DNA of 54,529 nt from NCBI RefSeq assembly GCF_000285835.1, contig NZ_HE978611.1, forward strand, positions 7,989 to 62,517. The letters are read 5' to 3'. Shown piece by piece: positions 26,235 through 33,434 of the stretch. This DNA is from Brevibacterium senegalense (GTDB lineage: Bacteria > Actinomycetota > Actinomycetes > Actinomycetales > Brevibacteriaceae). The notes under the pieces are model-generated. The model was not told the origin of the DNA, made no database searches, and saw only the letters and a program-made list of their open reading frames with translations. The stretch's first letter is position 1; the number at the start of each line of letters is the position of its first letter. The position numbers and the translations under genes were made by a program.

Positions 26235-26384
26235 ATGGCCAGCGGGTTCAAGATCAACAAGCAGGGCATCCGGCAGATGACCCGTGAGATCGAACGTGAG
26301 TTCGCTAAGAACCCCGTTCGCGTTCCGCTTCGGGCTGACTCCTCTGGAGTTCATCTGCCGCCTGCGACGACGGTTCAGTTCTGA
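26235..26384 (+). CDS. Short 49-aa fourth gene of the TIR-caspase operon, probably truncated
   Basis: ATG 26235 with GGGAG upstream opens a 49-codon frame ending at TGA 26382. It encodes a basic amphipathic helix (KINKQGIRQMTREIEREFAKN) followed by PVRVPLRADSSGVHLPPATTV. Longer actinobacterial proteins begin in this way, so the frame may be the N-terminal part of a larger gene lost at about 26385, where a truncated DUF2971 gene ends on the other strand. Nine bp separate it from the RyR-like stop. Confidence 0.55.
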   Translation: MASGFKINKQGIRQMTREIEREFAKNPVRVPLRADSSGVHLPPATTVQF

Positions 26385-26739
26385 GCGCGAGGGGAGCATC
26401 GGGGCGGAATCCGATCGCGTAGCCTCGCCCTCCGTCCCCGTAGGCGTACCAGTGCGATGTCGAGTCGCCTAGCCCTGAAGCGCTGACGACGAAGATGTCG
26501 TTGTGCTCATTACTATCGAAGAACGAGTCTTCGTCGTTGAGGACAGCCATCAAATAGTCGGCACCCTCTCCCCCGTGCCCGCTCGCTGCGTAGTGGCGGA
26601 ACTGTTCCAGCCCGTAGACCGTCTCGCGCCTGTCGTTGAGTACGTGGGTGGAGCTGGCGCGGAGGCAGCCGCTCCTGATGATGGAGAGGAACGCCTCGGC
26701 GGACGTGTAGTGGTAGGCCAGACCAGGCGTGTCTGTCAT
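26305..26739 (-). pseudogene. DUF2971-like gene, 3'-truncated
   Basis: 144 codons. The N-terminal part has clear DUF2971 features: AYHYTSAEAFLSIIRSGCLRASSTHVLNDRRETVYG and, near residue 90, ISVSASGLGDSTSHWYAYGDGGRGYAIGF-type sequence (here beginning FVVSASGL). Family members are usually near 250 aa or more; here the frame runs out in a Glu/Ser-rich tail that overlaps the 49-aa gene on the other strand. It therefore looks like the front of a DUF2971 gene cut at a recombination point near 26385-26400. DUF2971 proteins occur in defence and mobile-element contexts; activity unlikely. Confidence 0.6.
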
Positions 26740-26808
26740 CACACGATGCTATCCACGGCCACCCGCTGCGCCAATGCCTCCGGCGGCGCGGGGGCCACGG
26801 GCGTCGGG

Positions 26809-27846
26809 TCAGCGTTGCTGGACGTGCTCGCGGCCGCTGCGCTGCTGCTGGCCGGCGGCCTTGCGCACGTGCGCCTTCGACTCGATGGAGTTCTTCACGT
26901 AGTCCTTCCCGTCCGCGGGAAGGTTCGCGGCCGCGCTGCGGCGTGCCGCCGCGGACTGCGGGTCGCGCTTCGCGGCGTCGTCGAGGTGGCGGTTCATGTC
27001 TCGCCCGTGCTGGGAGCTAGGCAGCGCGGCCGCCTGGGCCTGGTCAGCGTCGTCTCGTGCCGTCTCCGCGGCGGTGTCGTAGTGGCGCTCTTCGGGGTGT
27101 GATTCGGAGTGCGTGCGGTCGGCATCCGCGCCGGCTTCCTCGTGTGTGGCTCCTTCGATGCGGGCGTCGCGGGCTTCCGCGTTGTCCGGCTCATTGAGGA
27201 TCGCTTCGCGGTCCTCAACAGAGAGCTGGTCGAGGTAGTCGTCGGTGTCGAGGCCGGCCTCGGCTGCTTCTTCGACTGCGGCGGAGCGGAGCTGTTCGTC
27301 GTAGGCGGGTGCGTCCTCGGCCTGCGCCTGCTGCTCTTCGCGGATCGACTCGGCCGCGTGATCGTTCAACTGCGCTTCCTCACGGAGCCGGCCGGCTGAG
27401 TTGTGGTCATCGAGGGCTGCCTGGAGTGCGTTGAACCGTTCGTCTCTGGTTCCTCCGACTGCGACGGTCTCGATGTTGAGGCCGTGGAGGTCGCGCACGC
27501 GGTCCGCGTACGCCATGTAGGCGTTGTTCGCGGTGCCGTGCCCCTGAGCGGCGAGGTCCTGCGCGTCGGTGATGGAGCGGGCCAGGTGTGCGTTCGAGGT
27601 CGTCTTCCAGAACTGCGCGGAGTTCGCCTCCTGGTGCAGGGTCTTGGCGTGTTCGGCACCGTTGCGGTGGGCGGCTTCCGCCTGCCGCTGCTGCTCGGCT
27701 TCCCCGGCCTGCGTCTGTCGCTGGATACGGTCGCGCTTCCGCTCGGCTGCTTCCTTCATCTGCATGCCGGCCATTCCGACGCCGCGGGCGATGCGGCCCA
27801 GCTCGTTGACGGACTCGGACTCTTCCTCAGCGGGGTTGATGCTCAT
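26809..27846 (-). CDS. Gln/Ala-rich helical protein linked to the relaxase
   Basis: 345 aa, almost wholly helical and charged. N-terminal GRIARGVGMAGMQMKEAAERKRDRIQRQ, a coiled-coil-like central part, and a conserved-looking segment AHLARSITDAQDLAAQGHGTANNAYMAYADRVRDLHGL. The C-terminal third is rich in Asp/Ala/Arg with SKAHVRKAAGQQQRSG. It starts 12 bp after the relaxase stop, so it is part of the mobilisation operon. No RLFG tag. Possibly a relaxosome accessory or substrate; no family recognised. Confidence 0.6.
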   Translation of the reverse strand: MSINPAEEESESVNELGRIARGVGMAGMQMKEAAERKRDRIQRQTQAGEAEQQRQAEAAHRNGAEHAKTLHQEANSAQFWKTTSNAHLARSITDAQDLAAQGHGTANNAYMAYADRVRDLHGLNIETVAVGGTRDERFNALQAALDDHNSAGRLREEAQLNDHAAESIREEQQAQAEDAPAYDEQLRSAAVEEAAEAGLDTDDYLDQLSVEDREAILNEPDNAEARDARIEGATHEEAGADADRTHSESHPEERHYDTAAETARDDADQAQAAALPSSQHGRDMNRHLDDAAKRDPQSAAARRSAAANLPADGKDYVKNSIESKAHVRKAAGQQQRSGREHVQQR

Positions 27847-27858
27847 GGTTCCGTCTCC

Positions 27859-29409
27859 TTATCGTTCGACGCCATCATCACGGGTCCGTGATGTGTCGCG
27901 GGTCTGGTGATCGGTTCGGGTCGATGGTCGCACGGTCCTGTTCTCGCTGGTGCCGAACAGTCGCTCGTGCGTGGTCGTCGGTGTCCATGCGCCTGGGCGG
28001 CCGCTCTCACTGCGCGGTCGTTCGAGCGTAGCGGTCGCCGTCGTGCTGGTGTGCCGCTGCGCGGCCTCGTCCAGCACACGGTCGTGTGCTGCTGAGAGCT
28101 GCACACGGCCACCGCCGAACCGTGTGCGGCTCATCGCTTCGGACAGCTTCATCGCCTGCCGCAGCAGGGCGGTCCATCCCTCGATGGCGTTGCGACTGAG
28201 CGCACGATCCATGAGGCGGGCGGAGTGGCCGGCCTGCATGGGGTTCGTCGCGACGGCTGCGATCTGCTCGCTGGCCTCAGCAAGTGGTCCGTGCTCGCTG
28301 CGCTCGAAGTGGATGGACGCGGACGCGTAGATGCGTGACAGGTCGGCAACGGACACGGAGCCGGCCGCCAGTCGGTTCCGCAGTGCCTCCGCCGGCGGCG
28401 CGAGTGTCTGCCTCGGTGCACTGTCGCGTGTCGCACTGTGGTGCTCCTGCCATGCCCCGACTGCGCGCGGGTCACCTTCGCGGGGCACACCAAGTGCAGC
28501 ACGGACTTTCGGCAGACTGAGGTTCTTATCCAGGTGCTTCGCCGGCGAGTAGAACACCGGCTCACGGTCCACCCCCGAAGGCGGTGGCAGCGCGACCGAG
28601 TAGCCGGTGATCTGGTCGGTGCGACCAGTGGCGAACCGCGGCCGCAGGATGACACCGGAAGAGTAGACGCGCTGCACGAACTCCGCTTCGCTCGTCGCGC
28701 CGGCTGCGGCGGCGCGCAACCGTCGCCGCAGCTCCTTCCGCTCAATGAACGGGGACCGCTCACGCTCCGTGCGCTGACGCTCCCACGCCTTCTCGTGCGG
28801 CAGCGTCTGCTTCATCGCCGCACCTTCGGTGACTGCCAGACCGAACTCGCGTTCCAACTCTCGGCAGACCTGCTGGGACCGGGACCGGTCGTTGTGTTCG
28901 CGTGCACGCGAACCGTCCTCGGTGACCATCTGCACAGCGATGTGAATGTGGTCGTTGCCGTTCTTCGACAGCCCGTGTCGCACCGCAACCCACCGGGAGG
29001 TTTTCGCCCGGTCCGGGTCGATGAAACCCATCCGCTCGACGAACTGCTCCGCGATCATCTTCCATGCCGCATCCGTGAGTGGTTCATCCGCGGCAGCGTT
29101 CAACGACAGGGAGCAGTGCCACACGTGCGCGTCGGTCTCCCCGACCTTCACGCGCTTCCCCTGCTCCTTGTCCCATCGGCGGATCGGCTTCGTGATGGAT
29201 CGTCCGAACATCACACGCGGCTGGTCGAGGGTGCGACCCAGCGCAAGCGCATCATCGCGTGTGAGCTTCGCGCCCTCCTCGACGGTCGCAAGAGCGGTGT
29301 CATCGCCGGCGACGACGTGCGGGTTCTCGTGCTCGTTCGCACGTCCTGGTCCTGCCAGGTACACCATGAGGCCGGCCATGCGGCCGCCGCGGACGATGTT
29401 CGGGATCAC
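27859..29409 (-). CDS. mobA: MOB-type relaxase with C-terminal RLFG tag
   Basis: 516 aa. N-terminal relaxase domain: MIPNIVRGGRMAGLMVYLAGPG with a candidate nucleophilic Tyr17, HVWHCSLSL (first conserved His), and RWVAVRHGLSKNGNDHIHIAVQMV, the histidine triad that binds the metal ion. This is the relaxase/mobilisation nuclease (MobA/VirD2-like) family; it nicks oriT and pilots the strand through the type IV channel. The C-terminus contains AWTPTTTHERLFGTSE and a basic tail, the motif shared with three other proteins. GTG start overlaps the MobC stop (GTGA). Confidence 0.85.
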   Translation of the reverse strand: MIPNIVRGGRMAGLMVYLAGPGRANEHENPHVVAGDDTALATVEEGAKLTRDDALALGRTLDQPRVMFGRSITKPIRRWDKEQGKRVKVGETDAHVWHCSLSLNAAADEPLTDAAWKMIAEQFVERMGFIDPDRAKTSRWVAVRHGLSKNGNDHIHIAVQMVTEDGSRAREHNDRSRSQQVCRELEREFGLAVTEGAAMKQTLPHEKAWERQRTERERSPFIERKELRRRLRAAAAGATSEAEFVQRVYSSGVILRPRFATGRTDQITGYSVALPPPSGVDREPVFYSPAKHLDKNLSLPKVRAALGVPREGDPRAVGAWQEHHSATRDSAPRQTLAPPAEALRNRLAAGSVSVADLSRIYASASIHFERSEHGPLAEASEQIAAVATNPMQAGHSARLMDRALSRNAIEGWTALLRQAMKLSEAMSRTRFGGGRVQLSAAHDRVLDEAAQRHTSTTATATLERPRSESGRPGAWTPTTTHERLFGTSENRTVRPSTRTDHQTRDTSRTRDDGVER

Positions 29410-29786
29410 TGGTCGCGCATCTCCGCGATGCGCAGCCCGAGATGTTGCACGGCTCGCATCGTCCGACGCACCTCAGCGGCGGCATCCTTCATGCCCGGAT
29501 CAACCTCGTCAAGAGCGTTGAGGCGGTGGGCGATCTGGTTCACGTTGTTGCCCACACGGGCAACCTGGTGTTCGAGCTTCATGGCCTCGAAGAGAGCGGC
29601 ATCGCGCTCGCGCGGAGTCTCGAACCCACCGGCGTGCAGACCCGAGTGCACGAGGAACGCCGGCAGGGACATGCCCGCCTTGCGGGCCGCGGCAGACAGC
29701 CGCACCTTGTCCTCCGGCGACAGCCGGACATTGACGCGCTCGTCGCGTCGCGGTCCAGCATGCGTCTGACGCATCTGCTCGGACAC
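29406..29786 (-). CDS. mobC: MobC-like relaxosome protein
   Basis: 126 aa. RHH-like N-terminal strand and helices (RRDERVNVRLSPEDKVRLSAAARKAGMSLPAFLVHSGL), then the MobC helix RVGNNVNQIAHRLNAL. MobC proteins bind oriT and help the relaxase melt DNA around nic. GTG 29786 is preferred: GGGGAGGTG lies about 6 nt upstream; longer in-frame starts lack a site. Start faces the IR-rich candidate oriT region; stop overlaps the relaxase start. Confidence 0.8.
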   Translation of the reverse strand: MSEQMRQTHAGPRRDERVNVRLSPEDKVRLSAAARKAGMSLPAFLVHSGLHAGGFETPRERDAALFEAMKLEHQVARVGNNVNQIAHRLNALDEVDPGMKDAAAEVRRTMRAVQHLGLRIAEMRDQ

Positions 29787-30031
29787 AACCAACACCTCCC
29801 CTGCTTCTCGGCCTAGTGCAACGACACCATGAACCTCTGGTTCCATGGTGAGCCATCGCGCAGCCGCAGGCAAGCGTTCGAGCACATCTGGGCACCAGAT
29901 GTTATAGCTCGCTCCGTCCGGGACTCCGGTTCGGCGTCACGCACCAGCGTGATGCCCTGGCGCTCGGACGGAGCGCCAGCAAGTACGCGCGGCACCTGCC
30001 GTGTCCGGTTTCGATCCGGTAGGATCGAGTC
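29787..30031. other. Candidate origin of transfer (oriT) between mobC and the divergent gene
   Basis: Non-coding 245 bp upstream of mobC with several inverted repeats: ACCATGAACC/GGTTCCATGGT (29826-29849), TCACG/CGTGA near 29936, CTGGCGCTC/GAGCGCCAG with 5-nt loop (29957-29979), and TCGATCC/GGATCGA with 4-nt loop (30011-30028). Position next to mobC-relaxase is where oriT usually lies. The nic site cannot be assigned by eye; the last hairpin is close to the next ATG and could instead be an operator. Confidence 0.5.
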
Positions 30032-30451
30032 ATGACTCCGAGCACACGAACAGTGAATGTCGAAGACGTCACGCAGCAGAGCAAGGAACGACTCAACGAC
30101 CGCGTGGCAGCGGTCGAGGCGCTGGCGGTGGCGCACAATGAGCGCGTCTCCGGCGAAGCCGATGCGCAGCGTCGGCGCGACGAGCTGGAGGCTGAGCTGG
30201 CCGAACTGACCGGACTGCTGGAGCGCGAGCACAAGGAGCGCTACGACGCCGCCGTGAAGTCCGGCTGGACTGCACGCGATCTGCGCGCAATGGGTCTCGA
30301 CCTTCCGAACAAGCCGGCCACCAAACGGCGGCGGCGCAAGCCGGCGGCGAAGCAGTCGGCATCGACTGCGACGATGGCCGAGCAGCAGCACGCCAGCGCT
30401 GAGAGTGCTGGCGACCGCGACGGTGAATCGGCGGTGGGTTCCGCCGCCTGA
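30032..30451 (+). CDS. Small coiled-coil protein divergent from mobC
   Basis: 139 aa. A long heptad helix (residues 5-75: VTQQSKERLNDRVAAVEALAVAHNERVSGEADAQRRRDELEAELAEL) is followed by KSGWTARDLRAMGLDLP, a short helix-turn seen in plasmid proteins of this type, and a Lys/Arg-rich then Ser/Ala-rich tail. The middle basic cluster KPATKRRRRKPAAKQ suggests DNA contact. Transcribed away from the candidate oriT. No family assigned; an oriT-binding or copy-control role is speculative. Confidence 0.55.
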   Translation: MTPSTRTVNVEDVTQQSKERLNDRVAAVEALAVAHNERVSGEADAQRRRDELEAELAELTGLLEREHKERYDAAVKSGWTARDLRAMGLDLPNKPATKRRRRKPAAKQSASTATMAEQQHASAESAGDRDGESAVGSAA

Positions 30452-30530
30452 ATCGCTGTGCTGAGTTGCGCAGGGCTGCCGCCCAAACTCCCTCCGCTGG
30501 CGCTCCGGGAGTTCGGTTGCCCTAACAGCG

Positions 30531-30621
30531 CAGTGTGGCCGGCTAGCCGTGTGCCCACTTTCATGGCTGGGACCGCGCGTCACGTCACCAGATACGCGGG
30601 CCGGGACTCCCTGGACTCACG
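30531..30621 (+). repeat. Dispersed ~90-bp plasmid repeat, copy 2
   Basis: Same repeat as 4532-4621 but in opposite orientation; contains CCGTGTGCCCACTTTCATGG and CCGGGACTCCCTGGACTC. Lies between two convergent genes, which argues against a promoter role. No gene in 30452-30718. Confidence 0.8.
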
Positions 30622-30718
30622 AGACAGACATGGCGGATGGATGCCGAGGGTCCATCCGGCAGGGGGGTGCTGCGGCACCCCAAGACGGGACGGGCGGTGC
30701 CCGTCCCGCCGGCCGCGT

Positions 30719-31126
30719 TCAGCGGCGCGCTCGGCGCTGCGCAAGCGCTGCGCGGATGCGGGCAAGGGGAAGAACGTAGACGTTCTTGCCCTTGTTGTCG
30801 GTGACGCCGGCCTCGCCGGTCTCGACGTTCACGCCGAGCTGATAGCGGACCGGGTACCCGGCCGCCTCGGTCCACGCCTGCGCGCGGACCGTATCGTCAC
30901 CGGACATGGGCTCTCCGTCCCAGCTGTCCCGGTAGTACTCGTTCAGCCACCAGACCTTGTCCCGCTCGTAGGAGGGAGCGGTCGGACGACCGTCATCATC
31001 GAACGTCCAGCCGGTCCAGGCTGTCTTCGGAAGCGGGTCCAGCTCGCGCGCCCGCTTCATCGCAGCGGTGCGGTCGAAGTCGGTCTCATCGGCCGCGATG
31101 AGGTTGAAGAGAGTGGGCTGTTCCAT
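30719..31126 (-). CDS. Hypothetical protein with shared structured leader
   Basis: 135 aa. MEQPTLFNLIAADETDFDRTAAMKRARELDPLPKT (N-terminal), then WTGWTFDDDGRPTAPSYERDKVWWLNEYYRDSW and a C-terminal basic helix RIRAALAQRRARR. No family recognised. ATG 31126 has AGGAG 7 nt upstream; an upstream in-frame extension runs through the structured leader and is not coding-like. Its leader is element copy 1 (31193-31348), also found before the DUF4192 gene, so both are probably controlled together. Confidence 0.55.
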   Translation of the reverse strand: MEQPTLFNLIAADETDFDRTAAMKRARELDPLPKTAWTGWTFDDDGRPTAPSYERDKVWWLNEYYRDSWDGEPMSGDDTVRAQAWTEAAGYPVRYQLGVNVETGEAGVTDNKGKNVYVLPLARIRAALAQRRARR

Positions 31127-31192
31127 GTCGTGCTCCTGACGTTGTTCGACCGCCGTGCGCGGTCGATGGCAGGAGCACTTGATTGTTCGACA

Positions 31193-31348
31193 GGGTGGGC
31201 TTTCAACCCCGAAGAATGCTTGACGGAACCTTGGAGTCGTGACGAGGAACGAGGATCGACTCTGAGGTTCCGTTGAGTATGTGGGTTGAAAGGTCGGGTC
31301 CCCTGTCGGGCTATCATGGGCGACCATCGACGCCACCAAGGTGACCAC
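31193..31348. repeat. Structured leader element, copy 1
   Basis: About 156 bp nearly identical to 33265-33421. Nested inverted repeats: outer CTTTCAACCC/GGGTTGAAAG (31200-31209, 31283-31292) and inner 16-bp stem (31224-31239 with 31257-31272, fully paired as RNA if two G-U pairs are allowed). The loop holds GAGGAACGAG (31244-31253). Ends at the shared AAGGTGACCAC. Both copies lie just upstream of a minus-strand gene. A variable stretch of about 40 bp separates the stem from AAGGTGACCAC. Confidence 0.75.
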
Positions 31349-31360
31349 GCTGGAACCCCT

Positions 31361-31441
31361 GCGGCAGGCGCGCAGCGCCTGCCGCACGGCCACGCCAGTG
31401 GCCGAGAAAGGCCCCCACACCCTTCAGGGTGTGGGGGCCTT
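31361..31441 (+). terminator. Hairpin cluster ending in a strong terminator
   Basis: Three stems in a row: GCGGCAGGCGC/GCGCCTGCCGC with GCA loop (31361-31385), GGCCAC/GTGGCC (31388-31403), and a 15-bp perfect stem AAGGCCCCCACACCC/GGGTGTGGGGGCCTT with TTCA loop (31408-31441). The last can terminate the glutaredoxin gene (minus strand, stop at 31451) or a plus-strand RNA starting in the leader element. Confidence 0.7.
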
Positions 31442-31450
31442 CCAAGAGCG

Positions 31451-31669
31451 TCACAGTGTGACGATCTTGTCAGGCCGAAGGCCGCACCAGGCGTCATCGC
31501 CGGCGATGACGACGGGTGCGGAGGCGAAGCCTCGCGCCTTCGCCTCATCGAGGAGCTGCGGCTCCTCGATGAACGAGCGGATCGAGTAGTCGATCCCGCG
31601 CTGCTTCAGCATCATCTGAGTGCGGTCGCAGTTCGGGCAGTTCGGCTTGGTCCAGAGTTCGACAGACAT
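31451..31669 (-). CDS. Glutaredoxin/NrdH-like redox protein
   Basis: 72 aa. Thioredoxin-fold protein with active site CPNC in VELWTKPNCPNCDRTQMML and the conserved SAPVVIAGDDAWCGLRPDKI, as in NrdH/glutaredoxin-like proteins, which reduce ribonucleotide reductase or other disulfides. ATG 31669 has GGAGG close upstream; an earlier ATG has none. A second, different copy is at 40419. An IR hairpin with the GAGGAACGAG loop lies 82 bp upstream (31751-31809). Confidence 0.8.
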   Translation of the reverse strand: MSVELWTKPNCPNCDRTQMMLKQRGIDYSIRSFIEEPQLLDEAKARGFASAPVVIAGDDAWCGLRPDKIVTL

Positions 31670-31750
31670 GGTGTCCTCCTGTGCTTGTGCCTGTGATGAC
31701 GTTCCCGCCATGCGCTGTGATAGCCGGCAGGCGCAGGGTCGAAGAGTGCA

Positions 31751-31809
31751 GTGGCGGAACAGAAGTTCTCAGCGAGGAACGAGCGCCCGGAGAAGTTCTG
31801 CTCCGCCAC
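31751..31809. promoter_or_regulatory. Long hairpin upstream of the glutaredoxin gene with the shared loop motif
   Basis: 20-nt arms GTGGCGGAACAGAAGTTCTC and GAGAAGTTCTGCTCCGCCAC pair at 18 positions. The 19-nt loop carries GAGGAACGAG (31774-31783), the same decamer found in leader copies 1 and 2. It is positioned relative to its minus-strand gene like those leaders. Confidence 0.65.
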
Positions 31810-31919
31810 GGAACGTGCCTTGCGCCAGAGGCGTGCAGCGCACAGTGGATAAGTCAGAGCGGGCCTGCTCAGGGGGACGTGTCAGCAGGACACGCCAAGC
31901 CATTCCCTGCCGCGCGCGG

Positions 31920-32205
31920 CTGACGCTGATGCGTCAGCGCGGACGCCAGCCGAAGGCTGGCAGATACGAGTTTTTCAGCGCCGCGCAGCGGCTCCGCAGG
32001 GACGATGGGTAGGCCGCCCAATACTCCCCCGGTGTGGTTGTGCAGGTGTCAAGGCCGAAGAGCGGAGCGTGCCTTGACCCCTGCACAACCACACCGCACC
32101 TTCCTGCTGTCCTAGCCCGTCGTCCCCGCCACCGACAGGTGGCTGCACCGAAGGTGCGGAGGCTGCGCCGCAGGCGCATGACACAGCCCCGCGAAGCGGG
32201 ACATG
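31920..32205 (+). ncRNA. Hairpin-array element, copy A (candidate structured RNA or ssDNA element)
   Basis: No coding frame supported. Stems in order: CTGACGC/GCGTCAG (31920-31937); GCCAGCC-GAA-GGCTGGC (31945-31961); GCCGC-GCA-GCGGC (31980-31992); long-range GGGACGATGGG (31999-32009) with CCCGTCGTCCC (32116-32126); GTGTGGTTGTGCAGG (32032-32046) with its exact complement (32080-32094), enclosing GTCAAGGC/GCCTTGAC; then GCCACC-GACA-GGTGGC, GCACC-GAA-GGTGC, TGCGCC-GCA-GGCGCA and CCCGC-GAA-GCGGG (32128-32200). Copy B keeps the long stems with different bases. Loops are GNA or GNNA on the plus strand, which suggests that strand is the folded one. Confidence 0.65.
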
Positions 32206-32218
32206 TTCGCCCAAAGGT

Positions 32219-32260
32219 CGCCGGGGCCGGCTGACCTGTGACGGTCAGCCGGCCCCGGCG
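32219..32260 (-). terminator. Terminator of the DUF4192 gene
   Basis: Perfect 18-bp stem CGCCGGGGCCGGCTGACC / GGTCAGCCGGCCCCGGCG with a 6-nt loop, 12 bp after the DUF4192 stop. Confidence 0.8.
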
Positions 32261-32272
32261 GGACTGCGCGCG

Positions 32273-33175
32273 TCAGCCGCGCAGCGCCTTCTGCACGGCC
32301 TGCGTGTTCAGGCCCTCCGCGAGCGACTTCCGGACCAGCTTCGCGAGGCCCTCGTCCTCGTCGAAGTCGAGCGCCTGCTCGACGGCGTGGTCGGCCTGGC
32401 GCAGCGCGCCAGTGATCCACGCATACGCTGCGAGGACCGCCCAGGCTCCGCCGGCGACGTCCTGGTCGACGTGCTCCGCGACGTAGCGGAGACCGGCGAG
32501 CCAGACGGTCTGCTCCGGCCACCTCGCATCCGCGTCCCAGATCGCGCGGCGGAACGCCTCCCCCGACCGCGCGTAAGCGTCGGCCGGATCAGCGCCGAGT
32601 GCTGCCTCCAGCACGAGGTCGCGCGTGCGCACGTCTGCGAACTGCGACCCCAGCTGCGCAAGCAGCCCCAGGTCGGGCTTCTGCCCGGCCTGCACCGCCT
32701 CGCGGAAGGCCGTGACGGTCGCGACCGGCTCGGCCGCGACCGGCCGAACCCCGACGTGCTCCGTCTCGCAGTCCTCCGCCCACAGCGTGAGCGGAGTGAT
32801 GCGCTGCCGCATCTCGGCCGGCAGCTCGACGGAGTACTCGTCGAGGTTGTGGAGCTGCCCGTCGACCAGCAGGTCCGAACCTGCGAGGGAACCGACCGTG
32901 ACCTCGCGCGGCAGCGCCGCGGTCAGTACCCGCACGTAGGGCACAGCCTCCATGAGGTCGTGCGTCTGCACAAGCACCAGGGCCTGCTGGTGGGACCCGA
33001 CGAACTCGCGCACCGCGTCAGCGGTGTCGCGGAGACCGCCGAGTTCGGTCTGGGCGGTGAGGCGCAGCTCACCGCCCTCGGTGTAGAGGGCGAGGAGTAC
33101 CCGGTACTCGCGGACGGAGGACGCTCCCAGGAGCACGGCCGCAAGCTGCGGCGTGCTGGTGATGCGGTAGACCAT
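32273..33175 (-). CDS. DUF4192 domain protein
   Basis: 300 aa. Contains the DUF4192 pattern, an actinobacterial family of unknown function: an N-terminal alpha/beta part (LLGASSVREYRVLLALYTEGGELRL, ALVLVQTHDLMEAVPYVRVL), DLLVDGQLHNLDEYSVELP in the middle, and C-terminal TPR-like helices (RYVAEHVDQDVAGGAWAVLAAYAWITGALRQADHAVEQAL). ATG 33175 is preceded by AAAGGGG. It carries leader element copy 2 upstream and ends at a strong terminator; hairpin arrays lie on both sides. Possibly a plasmid stability or stress-linked protein; not known. Confidence 0.8.
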   Translation of the reverse strand: MVYRITSTPQLAAVLLGASSVREYRVLLALYTEGGELRLTAQTELGGLRDTADAVREFVGSHQQALVLVQTHDLMEAVPYVRVLTAALPREVTVGSLAGSDLLVDGQLHNLDEYSVELPAEMRQRITPLTLWAEDCETEHVGVRPVAAEPVATVTAFREAVQAGQKPDLGLLAQLGSQFADVRTRDLVLEAALGADPADAYARSGEAFRRAIWDADARWPEQTVWLAGLRYVAEHVDQDVAGGAWAVLAAYAWITGALRQADHAVEQALDFDEDEGLAKLVRKSLAEGLNTQAVQKALRG

Positions 33176-33264
33176 GATGGCCCCTTTCTCGCTCTGCGTA
33201 GCTGAGCGGGTTTTCGCCCAGCCGCCTCCAGCAATCGGAGACGCGCAAGAAAAAGCGAGAGCGT

Positions 33265-33421
33265 GGGTGGGCTTTCAACCCCGAAGAATGCTTGACGGAA
33301 CCTTGGAGTCGTGACGAGGAACGAGGATCGACTCTGAGGTTCCGTTGAGCATGTGGGTTGAAAGGTCGGGGTCCCCGCTCGGCTAGACTTGTTGCGCTTC
33401 GATGGCAATAAAGGTGACCAC
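33265..33421. repeat. Structured leader element, copy 2
   Basis: Nearly identical to 31193-31348, 90 bp upstream of the DUF4192 start. Outer arms CTTTCAACCC (33272-33281) and GGGTTGAAAG (33355-33364), inner stem as in copy 1, loop GAGGAACGAG (33316-33325), terminal AAGGTGACCAC (33411-33421). A single base differs in the right flank of the inner stem; the about 40 bp before AAGGTGACCAC are unrelated in sequence. Confidence 0.75.
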
Positions 33422-33434
33422 ACGGTCAGCCGAC

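Noticed and set aside
28438..29769. 443-codon frame opposite the relaxase and mobC
   Set aside because: No known motif; spans two coupled genes on the other strand.
31940..32205. Possible CRISPR array because of repeated short motifs (CCGAAGG)
   Set aside because: Motifs are hairpin loops at irregular spacing with no constant repeat-spacer unit and no cas genes.
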